Assembly: GCA_905235565.1 (NCBI GenBank)
Contig: CAJOLR010000030.1
Location: forward strand, 1-57,309
Reading direction: 5' to 3'
DNA: 57,309 bases
Source of the DNA: an uncultured Bacteroidaceae bacterium
GTDB lineage: Bacteria; Bacteroidota; Bacteroidia; Bacteroidales; Bacteroidaceae
How positions within the stretch are numbered: the stretch's first letter is position 1; every line of letters begins with the position of its first letter. Below are positions 15,347 to 23,380 of this stretch, one piece after another. A model generated the notes under the pieces. It searched no databases. It was not told the origin of the DNA and saw nothing but the letters and a program-made list of their open reading frames with translations. The position numbers and the translations under genes are program-made.

Positions 15347-18300
15347 TCATTCACTGATGAGCACTTTCCTGCCATCTGAGTTCAGGTACAGACCAGGAGT
15401 CAAAGGTGTGCCCTCAACCGGCTCTCCGTTTATATGGAACCAGCGCTCTATCGTTACTTCACCCGTGGCGGTGTCTATTGTACCTACTGCGGTTGTTCCG
15501 CCACCCTTGCCTGTCAGACGTACGGTTATGCGGTCCGGCATTACGTCAGACTGAACTCGTCTGGAAGGAGCCTGCAGGGCGCTGTTGCTGCCGGAGTATG
15601 TAAGATATGCACGGAACGGCTGTATGTAAGCTCCGGTAGCAGCCTTTATGAACTGGCCGGCCGTTACATCTGTCTGCCCATCGCTAGCCTTACCACCTGT
15701 GGCCGCAAATCCGAACACAGTCCCGCTGAACGGCTCTGTCCCGTAATCCAGACGGCTGTAAGTTCCGTGGAACTTCCAGTCACCACTCTCAGTTGTACCG
15801 GCTGTGACAGATGCAGGTACATTGTCTATAGTACCGCTGAATGTCACGCTTCCGTCAGCATCGGGCAGGAACAGATACGGAGTATTAGCTACAGTTTCTG
15901 TTACCATGTTAGGGGTAGCGTCAACCATTGTGGCAACCCAACCCTCACTGCTGTTGTATGTAACATCCTGGAACTCATAGACCTTGCCTCCACTGATGCT
16001 TGTCATGGGGAACGGCAGACAGATTGTCGATGCCTTACCGGCTGAGAACTGGCGGCTGAACGACACCTCCACCTGCTTGCCCTGGTATGTTGAGCAAAGG
16101 GTGCTCAGGACATTGCCTGTTGCATTCTCGTCAAGGATGATGTGCAAGCGGACTAGGTTGGCAGTGACGGTAACATTGCTGGCGGGCATGGTGAAGCTGT
16201 TGCCGTCGATAGCCGTGCCGTTCACGCTAAAGCCTTCGAGGGTATAGCCCGCAGGCACCGCGCCGGTGTAGCTGAGGGTGAGCGTCTGCCCCGCGCCGCT
16301 GTATATCTTGCCGCCGTAGCCGATGGCCGTGCTGCCGTAGGCGGTGATGCCGCTTACGTCGTAAGTGGTCTCTGTGCCGCTGAGGGAGATGCCTTCGCCC
16401 AGGGTGACGGTGCGGGCGCGGCGGGCACCGTTCTGGTCGCTGCTTAAGCTGCTGCTACCGATACCGCCGAGGCTGATGGCGGTGTAGTAGTTGTTGCTGA
16501 TGGTGCCTTCGGTTTTTTTATCACCCGCAATGCTGCCGACATACCTTGTGCCGGTGACGCTGGTGCCAATATAGAGGCAGTCCTTGAGGGTACAATTAGC
16601 CACGTCACCACCGATACCGCCGCAATCGTTACAAGTTAGGCCGTTATTTTCGATGGTTGCGGCACTGACGCAACCAGTCATCAGGGCTTCCGAGCCATAA
16701 ATATAACCCACGACGCCGCCAAATTTTTCTGCGGGACTGTTTCCGGCCCTGATGGTAACGCTGCTTTCCACGCGGCAGTTGCGCACGGTGCCCCAGTCGA
16801 TATTACCAGCGATGCCACCGACATAACGATATCCTGTGAAGGTACTGTTGGCAAGGACGACGTTCTGCACGGTGCCCTCATAGATGTAGCCGAAGAGGCC
16901 GATATACATGTCGGCGCTGGTGTCGCCCGTGCGGGTGATGGTGATGCCGCTCACGGTGTGGCCCTGCCCGTCGTAGGTGCCGCGGAAGTAAGCGTAGCCG
17001 TTTTCGCTGCTGTAGTAGCCGATTGGTGTGTAGCTGGCGTCGCATACGATGTCCTGCGTCTGAAGGAAGGTGATGCCACTGCACTCGTTACGGCTCACGT
17101 TCACGATGTTGGCCAGACGGTAGAGGTCGTTCTTGGTGGCTATCTCGTAGGTGTTGGTTGCCAATTGGTTGAAGTCGCTGAACGACCAGACGTAGGGCTC
17201 ATCAAGTGTGATGCTGAAGCTCTTGCTGACGGTACCGCTGAAGGTGTTGCCCGCTAAGTCCTTGACGGTGCCGCTCAGGGCGCTGACACTGAACGTGCCG
17301 GTAGCATCGCTGGCTATTGCTCCGCTGAAGGTGAGCACGTTCGAGCCGCTGCCCGCACAGTAGCTGAGCGTGCCCCACGTGGTGGTGAGCGTCGGCGTGC
17401 CCTCCACGGTGATTATCTCGCTGAAGGGCACGCTCACGTAGATGATGTTACCCTTCTGGTGACGTCCGCCGCTGACCTTGTAGTTGTTGAGCGCAGTGGG
17501 TGCGGTGGCATCGACCAGGCCCATACGGACGTAGAGGTCCTTGAAGCCCCAGGTGTCGTCGCCGGAGCCGGCACAGTCGAAGCGGGTTGTGATGGATGCT
17601 ACGTCGGGGTCCAGCACCACCGAACCGGTGTTGTTGTCGCGGTAGCCGCTCTTGAACTTCTGCTGCCAGAGCTTACTCTCGGCCAGAGGGAACTCGGTCC
17701 AGCTGCTGGTCTGTGATGTCCCAAACAATCCACCTGCTGCCCGGTTGGCATAGTCGAAGCGGTGGGGGAAGAACATTTTGCCCTCGCCGCTATAGACGCC
17801 GCTGCCCTCCTTGAGTTCGAAGCAGGCCTTATAGACGGAGTAGGCCGGGTCGTTCACGCTGCCGTTGGGGTCAGCACCGTCGTAGGATGCGCTTGCGGTG
17901 CCCGGAACAATCTGCACGTAATAATAGCCGTCGTTCTTCTCCTTCATAGTGAAGCATACGGTGGCGTAGATCTTATAGCCCATAGTTTTCAGACAGGCGG
18001 CTGTGGCACCCGTGCTGCTGATAAGGGTGCTGGTGCTCACGGTGGCGGCTCTCTGGCTGTAGTCGTAGCTGTCGTCGATGAGCACATAGCCTTGATACGT
18101 GCCGCTGGATTCCACTTGGCTCGTGGGCGGTGTGTAGGCTATATCGATACATTTGCCTATGCCTATCAGATTGGCGGGGTCGCCATTGAGGTACACGAAG
18201 CTGTTATTGGGGATGGCGTTGTTTACGTTGGTGCCGCTGTAGTTGAAAGGGGAGGTGGTGATTACGGTTTGGTCGCGGTGGGTGATGACGGTGCCGTCGA

Positions 18301-18658
18301 TGTCGAGCACTTCGAAGCGGTAGCTGCGCCGTGAGCCGGTCTGGTACCTGTAGATGTCGGCATCGGGATTGCCCTCCGTCACGGTGACGGTCTTGATCGT
18401 CTGTCCTGCGGCGAAGGTCAGGCTGCCGCTGACGGCGGTGAAGTGCTGCCCCTCGAGGGCCGAAAGGCTCACGGTGCGGTAATAGACCGTCTCGGCGGCG
18501 GTGTTCTCGCTTCGGGTGATGGTGAAGGTGGTGATACCAGCACTGGTGCTGCTCGTCACGGTGAACGTGTTTGCGGCCCAGGCGCTCTGCCCCGCGGCCA
18601 GTGCTGCTATCGTCAGCACCAGGGCGAGGACTCTCTTGATTTTAGTTTTTCCTTTCAT
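15347..18658 (-). CDS. Large secreted GLUG-repeat surface protein
   Basis: The 1103-residue protein begins with a Sec signal peptide (KRVLALVLTIAALAAGQSAWA). Residues about 30-130 look like a Calx-beta-type beta-sandwich. A middle region with PTALNNYKVSGG and FSEIITVEGTPTL resembles bacterial Ig-like repeats. From about 560 to 720 there are GLUG-type repeats (GLFGYIYEGTVQNV, VGGIAGNIDWGTVRNC, SIAGDKKTEG). A further Ig-like segment leads to a C-terminus ending LYLNSDGRKVLISE, similar to Bacteroidetes secretion tails. It is probably a surface adhesin or matrix protein. Base use changes: the part before 16100 resembles neighbours, while about 16100-18650 is more GC-rich and repetitive. Start overlaps the small ORF upstream by four bases. 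Confidence 0.8.
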   Translation of the reverse strand: MKGKTKIKRVLALVLTIAALAAGQSAWAANTFTVTSSTSAGITTFTITRSENTAAETVYYRTVSLSALEGQHFTAVSGSLTFAAGQTIKTVTVTEGNPDADIYRYQTGSRRSYRFEVLDIDGTVITHRDQTVITTSPFNYSGTNVNNAIPNNSFVYLNGDPANLIGIGKCIDIAYTPPTSQVESSGTYQGYVLIDDSYDYSQRAATVSTSTLISSTGATAACLKTMGYKIYATVCFTMKEKNDGYYYVQIVPGTASASYDGADPNGSVNDPAYSVYKACFELKEGSGVYSGEGKMFFPHRFDYANRAAGGLFGTSQTSSWTEFPLAESKLWQQKFKSGYRDNNTGSVVLDPDVASITTRFDCAGSGDDTWGFKDLYVRMGLVDATAPTALNNYKVSGGRHQKGNIIYVSVPFSEIITVEGTPTLTTTWGTLSYCAGSGSNVLTFSGAIASDATGTFSVSALSGTVKDLAGNTFSGTVSKSFSITLDEPYVWSFSDFNQLATNTYEIATKNDLYRLANIVNVSRNECSGITFLQTQDIVCDASYTPIGYYSSENGYAYFRGTYDGQGHTVSGITITRTGDTSADMYIGLFGYIYEGTVQNVVLANSTFTGYRYVGGIAGNIDWGTVRNCRVESSVTIRAGNSPAEKFGGVVGYIYGSEALMTGCVSAATIENNGLTCNDCGGIGGDVANCTLKDCLYIGTSVTGTRYVGSIAGDKKTEGTISNNYYTAISLGGIGSSSLSSDQNGARRARTVTLGEGISLSGTETTYDVSGITAYGSTAIGYGGKIYSGAGQTLTLSYTGAVPAGYTLEGFSVNGTAIDGNSFTMPASNVTVTANLVRLHIILDENATGNVLSTLCSTYQGKQVEVSFSRQFSAGKASTICLPFPMTSISGGKVYEFQDVTYNSSEGWVATMVDATPNMVTETVANTPYLFLPDADGSVTFSGTIDNVPASVTAGTTESGDWKFHGTYSRLDYGTEPFSGTVFGFAATGGKASDGQTDVTAGQFIKAATGAYIQPFRAYLTYSGSNSALQAPSRRVQSDVMPDRITVRLTGKGGGTTAVGTIDTATGEVTIERWFHINGEPVEGTPLTPGLYLNSDGRKVLISE

Positions 18659-18858
18659 TGCTTTATTGTTGTATTTGTTTTGCTTTTGCCGACAGGTGTC
18701 TCATTCGTGAGGGTTATATCGTGATAATCACGCCAATGATGAATGGCAGAGTACATACACCACATTATGTATGCAACGCTGGTTACTATGAGTATAGTAA
18801 GTATGATGGCAAGGACTGTCATAACAAGTAAAAAGCCCACAGTTAATACTACGGGCAA
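18655..18858 (-). CDS. Possible small membrane protein
   Basis: A 67-residue ORF has one strongly hydrophobic stretch (VLAIILTILIVTSVAYIMW) followed by a polar tail. It overlaps the start of the large surface protein by four bases, which favours a real, coupled gene. An AACTTTG box just upstream would place the transcript start near a second ATG (18820-18822), giving a 55-residue version. I do not recognise it; it may be spurious. Confidence 0.35.
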   Translation of the reverse strand: MPVVLTVGFLLVMTVLAIILTILIVTSVAYIMWCMYSAIHHWRDYHDITLTNETPVGKSKTNTTIKQ

Positions 18859-18882
18859 AGTTCGGAGGCATTGGATTAGAGC

Positions 18883-18980
18883 CTGTCAAAACGGGTAAAA
18901 AAGTCCGGGAGGTTTTGTCAAAACAGGTAAAAATCTAAGCCCGTTTGTAAAGCCTCAGTAAATTTTACACATTTTGACAG
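18883..18980. repeat. Terminal-inverted-repeat element, MITE-like (98 bp)
   Basis: The ends are inverted copies: CTGTCAAAA (18883-18891) with TTTTGACAG (18972-18980), and next to them GTAAAA (18895-18900) with TTTTAC (18963-18968), separated by an unpaired triplet. A second, direct copy of the left end (17 of 18 bases) lies at 18916-18933. No ORF is present. It resembles a small non-autonomous insertion element or remnant; no clear target duplication was found. Confidence 0.45.
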
Positions 18981-18987
18981 TGACGCA

Positions 18988-20148
18988 TCAGAGGCAAACT
19001 AAAATGATACAAAAGGGGTCTGACTCCAATTGTACTATTCCAGCTGGCGGCGGACGTTGTAGTATGATTGGCATATCGGTTACAATCTCTTCAATGGAGG
19101 CTTCGGGATGCTGGACCTTGAGACGAGCCACATGAGCCAGACGGCAACGGTTTACATATACGTAGAACCCGCCCATACGCTCGGTGATGACCTGTGACAG
19201 ATATGTGCGGTTAACGCCGCAGGCACGTGACAGGCTGGCAAGCGTAAGATGGCTGTCCAGATAAGCCTGCTCCTGCTCAACGTGGCGACGTATTATGGCG
19301 GCTATATCATCCTTACGGTCTTGTGACAGTGTCTCCTCCACCACAGGCTCTGGTTTTGGCTCACTGATTTGTGGCTCAGGCAGGTCGGGAACAGCCTCGA
19401 TATAGATTTTTCCAGACTCTATACGTTCCACATCCATGGTACGATGGGGAGCCAGGGCTCCTATCAGGAATATCAGTCCTATCACTGACAACAACAGCAC
19501 GCCTACGGAGAGAGCGGTTTTTGAGCCTATATAAGTAGTTGTCCAACTGACCACAAGATGCAATATAGGCAGCCAGATTATACCTTTGGCAAACTGGCGC
19601 GGAAAATCATCGGGATTGGAATAGTTCTCCTCCTGGAACCGGCGGATGGCGCGGGCCACCATGATAACAGCCACCACAAAGCAGCCCAGATAAATTATAG
19701 CCAGCACGCCCGATATACTGAAGAACCAATAGCAGAAACGGTCTTTTATCTGTGTTCCAGGCATTATAGTCAGTACAAAGGCTGTAATGGCCATGATACT
19801 AAACGGTATAAACAGCGCTATTACCGGGTTGCGCCACCACCCCACTTTGAGCACCTTGCCGAAATAGCCGAACAGGAGTGCCGCACAGAATAAGGGTGAA
19901 GCCAGAATCAGCATCATGCGCAGAAAAAGCACTGCATCGGTATCGGTAGGCATGAATACTATGGGACACATCAGCAGGTCTGATAAGTAGCACACCACAA
20001 CCGTCTTCCATGCCGGATAATAGTAATCGGCATGACGTGCGTAAGGTTCACATTTATGTCCCCATCTGATGGCACCGATGCACACGCTGACAGCGACATA
20101 GACCGCCACCGCCGCACTGAACATCGTATCCTCAAACGAATACATCAT
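18988..20148 (-). pseudogene. Membrane-bound AraC-type regulator, frameshifted at the C-terminus
   Basis: The 386-codon ORF encodes six or seven membrane helices (about 1-235), a proline/glutamate-rich linker and an AraC-like DNA-binding region (LTLASLSRACGVNRTYLSQVITERMGG). The second helix-turn-helix is broken. After EEIVTD the frame changes, and the expected ending QSYYNVRRQLE followed by TAG (19035-19037) is found in the next frame from 19070 on. Only four bases separate the two parts where the family has about 18, so about 14 bases seem to be missing. The ORF then runs through a palindromic repeat to 18988. Start overlaps the upstream gene by four bases. Sequencing error is possible but would need a 14-base loss. 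Confidence 0.7.
19003..19039. repeat. Palindromic repeat, copy 2 (over the AraC gene's original stop)
   Basis: AATGATACA and TGTACTATT form an imperfect stem around a loop with GGGGTCTGACTCC. The preceding bases AAACTAAAATGA and the loop resemble copy 1 at 13629. The original TAG stop of the AraC gene (19035-19037) lies inside its arm. Confidence 0.5.
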
Positions 20149-20840
20149 ATTACTTTCCTCTTGTAGCAGTCCTTCTTGTCACAGATGCCGCATGTGTACG
20201 GCAGGTAGCGCACATCGGGCCCGATACCTATTACGCCACTCACTGATTTCATGGGCAGCATAAGGCATGACTCGGTGAGTTCTATGCCACAGGGGTTCTT
20301 TTCGGGGAACAGGCTGAAAAGTTTGGGTTGCTCCGATACGTGCCAGCCGCAGTATCCGGGGCTGAACCGGTTGGTGCGCTTGAATCCGGCGGGATCAATC
20401 CCGGCCTGCAGCACCGACTCCATGTAATCGGCTACACTCTCCACTATCTGGCTGCCCACGCAGTCCATTGCGTAGGTCTGGAACATGTCGTCACGGCGCT
20501 TTACGGCATCGGACCACTGGAAATAGCCGTTGCCCACCGTTGCCACAAATACGGCGTAGCGCTGGGCTCCGCGCAGTTGGCGGCATATTATCTTGCCGGC
20601 ATCAAAGGTTACGGGACCACCCTGCCCTATCAGTGTAAGCTTGTTGTCCTCCAGGTCCAGGCTGCCATCCACCAGCACGTACTTGAACTGGGGGCGCAGG
20701 AACTGGGCGCATTCTCTAAGCAGGTACTCAACCGTACGGCGGGTCTGTTCATCAGGCTCGCTGTCCTTGTACCCCATAAAGGAATAGACCTCCTTTAAAG
20801 GAATATCAAGATTGTTCAAGTTGAGTTGCTGCCAAGCCAT
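20145..20840 (-). CDS. Methionine synthase activation-domain protein
   Basis: The 231-residue protein corresponds to the AdoMet-binding reactivation domain of B12-dependent methionine synthase (MetH), found as a separate protein in Bacteroidetes. Key segments are RRDDMFQTYAMDCVGSQIVES, RFSPGYCGWHVSEQPKLF (the AdoMet-binding RxSPGYxxW type motif) and LTESCLMLPMKSVSGV. A CGICDKKDC cluster at the C-terminus (four cysteines within 15 residues) is a small addition. It would support reductive methylation of cob(II)alamin in MetH, which lies elsewhere. It follows thrC by three bases, linking threonine and methionine branches of the aspartate family. Confidence 0.85.
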   Translation of the reverse strand: MAWQQLNLNNLDIPLKEVYSFMGYKDSEPDEQTRRTVEYLLRECAQFLRPQFKYVLVDGSLDLEDNKLTLIGQGGPVTFDAGKIICRQLRGAQRYAVFVATVGNGYFQWSDAVKRRDDMFQTYAMDCVGSQIVESVADYMESVLQAGIDPAGFKRTNRFSPGYCGWHVSEQPKLFSLFPEKNPCGIELTESCLMLPMKSVSGVIGIGPDVRYLPYTCGICDKKDCYKRKVI

Positions 20841-20843
20841 TGT

Positions 20844-22148
20844 TTACTTTGATTCGTTAAACAGGAACTGAAGGAAGTCTGCGTAGTCCTTGCTAATCTC
20901 AACACTCTGCTTGGTCCCCTTCATGAAGGCCTGCAGGCGGGCGGGAATCTCAACATCACTGCCGGTAATGGCATCGACCTTCTCCTTGAACTTGGCCGGA
21001 TGCGCGGTCTCCAGGAATACGCCGTACTCACCGGGCTGCAACTGCTCACGCAGGGCGCGATAGCCGCATGTTCCGTGCGGGTCAAGCAGGTAACCGGTAC
21101 GCTTGTAGCACTCCTTAAGCGTCTCCTTAATCTGCTCATCGGTGTAGGTTGCACCGCTAATGTGACCTGCAATATCCTTGTGTGAGCCGCCGTAAAGGGC
21201 AAGCACACGCGCAAAGTTGCTGGGATCGCCCACATCCATTGCATTGGCCAGTGTCTGGACCGATGGTTTGGGGCTGTATACTCCGGTCTGGAGATAGTTG
21301 TAGAATATGTCGTTGGCGTTGTTGGCGGCAATGAAACGCTTTACGGGCAGTCCCATGAACCAGCCGAACAGACCAGCCGTGATATTGCCGAAATTACCGC
21401 TCGGCACGCAGATTACCAGGTTATCGGCCTTACCCAAAGCCTTCATCTGTGCGTAAGCGTTGAAGTAGTAGAATGCCTGCGGCAGGAAACGGGCCACGTT
21501 GATAGAGTTGGCCGATGTCAACTTCATGCGTTGGTTGAGCTCTGCATCCATAAAGGCGTTCTTGACCAATGCCTGGCAGTCATCAAACACACCGTCAACC
21601 TCGACAGCGGTGATGTTCTTGCCCAGAGTGGTGAACTGGCACTCCTGAATGGGGCTTACCTTGCCTTTGGGATAGAGTACATACACATGTACGCCCTCCA
21701 CGCCCAGGAATCCGTTGGCAACGGCGCTTCCGGTATCGCCCGATGTAGCCACCAGCACGTTCACAAGCTGTTTTTCCTCCTTGTTGAAGTAACCCAGCAG
21801 GCGAGCCATAAAGCGTGCGCCTACATCCTTGAACGCAAGTGTGGGACCGTGGAAAAGCTCCAGTGAGTAGATATTGTCATCAACCTTGACAACGGGTGTG
21901 GGGAATGCCAGGGTGTCATAGACAATCTTCTTGAGGTCATCGGCAGGGATATCATCAGCAAAAAATGCCTTGGCAACCTCAAATGACATCTCCTGGAATG
22001 TCATCTTGTCGATGCCTTCAAAGAACTCCTTGCTCAGTTTGTTAAGACGCTCCGGCATGTAAAGGCCGCGGTCAGGTGCCAGTCCGCGAACCACCGCATC
22101 ACGCAGGGTCACGTCACTTGACTTATGGTTTGTGCTGTAGTATTTCAT
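20844..22148 (-). CDS. threonine synthase thrC: Threonine synthase
   Basis: The 434-residue PLP enzyme converts O-phosphohomoserine to threonine. It shows the N-terminal YYSTNHKSSDVTLRDAVVRG, the PLP-lysine region HGPTLAFKDVGARF, VATSGDTGSAVANGF and CVPSGNFGNITAGL. Length is typical. It overlaps apgM by four bases (ATGA), so the thrA-apgM-thrC order gives a complete route from aspartate semialdehyde onwards. No frameshift. Confidence 0.95.
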   Translation of the reverse strand: MKYYSTNHKSSDVTLRDAVVRGLAPDRGLYMPERLNKLSKEFFEGIDKMTFQEMSFEVAKAFFADDIPADDLKKIVYDTLAFPTPVVKVDDNIYSLELFHGPTLAFKDVGARFMARLLGYFNKEEKQLVNVLVATSGDTGSAVANGFLGVEGVHVYVLYPKGKVSPIQECQFTTLGKNITAVEVDGVFDDCQALVKNAFMDAELNQRMKLTSANSINVARFLPQAFYYFNAYAQMKALGKADNLVICVPSGNFGNITAGLFGWFMGLPVKRFIAANNANDIFYNYLQTGVYSPKPSVQTLANAMDVGDPSNFARVLALYGGSHKDIAGHISGATYTDEQIKETLKECYKRTGYLLDPHGTCGYRALREQLQPGEYGVFLETAHPAKFKEKVDAITGSDVEIPARLQAFMKGTKQSVEISKDYADFLQFLFNESK

Positions 22149-23359
22149 CGTAGTGATAGGAAAATCTTAGTAAATTCTGTGCCCTCAATATTACCGTAGC
22201 CGCCCTGCTTGCAACTCTCCTCGTCAAAAGCGGTAACGCCGTCCGGCTCCATCCCCGGAGCAAAGATCAGGAACGGAATGGGGTCCGATGTATGTGTGCG
22301 GTGTGCGCAGGGCGTCGGGTGGTCAGGCAGCACTGCAATTGCCACAGGCTCGCTCCACTTGGAGACCTCCTCATATATGGGACCTATCAGACGGCTGTCC
22401 AGATCCTCCACTGTGCGGTTCTTGAGGGTAAAGTTGCCCTCATGTCCGGCCTCATCGGGGGCCTCAACATGCACATATACAAAATCATCGGTCTTAAGGG
22501 CATCAATGGCAGCCTGTGCCTTACCTTCATAATTGGTATCGAACAGACCGGTGGCGCCCTCCACGTCAATCACTTTCATGCCGGCGTAGTGCCCTATTCC
22601 CTTTATAAGGTCTACGGCCGATATCACCGAACTCTTACGTATGTTGGGGTACAGCTCACTGATGGGCTGCATCGATGGGCGGTAACCGGGTGACCAGGGC
22701 CAGATGCTGTTGGCGGGGTCCTTACCCTCAGCAACACGCTTCAAATTAACAGGATGCTTGGAAAGGATATCCTGTGAGCGCAGTATCAGATCATTTAGCA
22801 GCTGTGCGGTAGGCTCAGCCTCAGGGGTTGCAGCCTTGATCATCAGATCCTTGAACGGCTGACCCGGAACATCGTGCGGCGGAGTGCAGATAAGCTCCTT
22901 GCGGCCTCCATCCACCACCAGCAGATGGCGGTACTGGATGCCGGTATGGAAATGCACCTTATCCGTGCCCAACTCCTTGTCTAAGGCCTTGATAAGCTCA
23001 TCGGCCTCGGGGGTGGTGATATGACCTGCCGAGTGGTTCTTGATAAGTCCGTTCTCTATGCAGATTATGTTGCAGCGCATGCCCATCTGTCCGGGCTTGA
23101 TATCCACGCCTATGTTGGCAGCCTCAAGCACGCCGCGGCCCTCAAATGAGCGGGTCACGTCATAGCCCATCACGGTCATGTTGGCCACCTCGCTGCCGGG
23201 GTGAAATCCGTCGGGCACGGTCTTGAGCATACCGGTACGGCCTTTGCGTGCCAGCATGTCCATATAGGGTTTGCGGGCGTTCTGGAGTATGGTCTTACCG
23301 CCAAACTCCTTTACCGGCCAATCTGCCATTCCGTCACCCAAGATGATAATGTATTTCAT
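22145..23359 (-). CDS. apgM: ApgM-type phosphoglycerate mutase homologue, proposed homoserine kinase
   Basis: The 404-residue alkaline-phosphatase superfamily protein starts IILGDGMADWP and has ADWPVKEFGGKTILQNARKP, GRGVLEAANIGV and PDEAGHEGN, plus VAIAVLPDHPTPC. This is the archaeal type, cofactor-independent phosphoglycerate mutase family. In Bacteroidetes the gene sits between thrA and thrC, as here, and has been proposed to serve as the missing homoserine kinase (ThrB role). No classical thrB is seen in the window. It overlaps thrC by four bases and follows thrA by 21. Biochemical role is inferred from operon position. Confidence 0.88.
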   Translation of the reverse strand: MKYIIILGDGMADWPVKEFGGKTILQNARKPYMDMLARKGRTGMLKTVPDGFHPGSEVANMTVMGYDVTRSFEGRGVLEAANIGVDIKPGQMGMRCNIICIENGLIKNHSAGHITTPEADELIKALDKELGTDKVHFHTGIQYRHLLVVDGGRKELICTPPHDVPGQPFKDLMIKAATPEAEPTAQLLNDLILRSQDILSKHPVNLKRVAEGKDPANSIWPWSPGYRPSMQPISELYPNIRKSSVISAVDLIKGIGHYAGMKVIDVEGATGLFDTNYEGKAQAAIDALKTDDFVYVHVEAPDEAGHEGNFTLKNRTVEDLDSRLIGPIYEEVSKWSEPVAIAVLPDHPTPCAHRTHTSDPIPFLIFAPGMEPDGVTAFDEESCKQGGYGNIEGTEFTKIFLSLR

Positions 23360-23380
23360 TTTTGGAAAAGACTGTTTAAA

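Noticed and set aside
17459-18334. Two plus-strand ORFs rich in Val, Gly and Ala opposite the surface protein
   Set aside because: They mirror the GC-rich repeats of the real gene; no start context or motifs.
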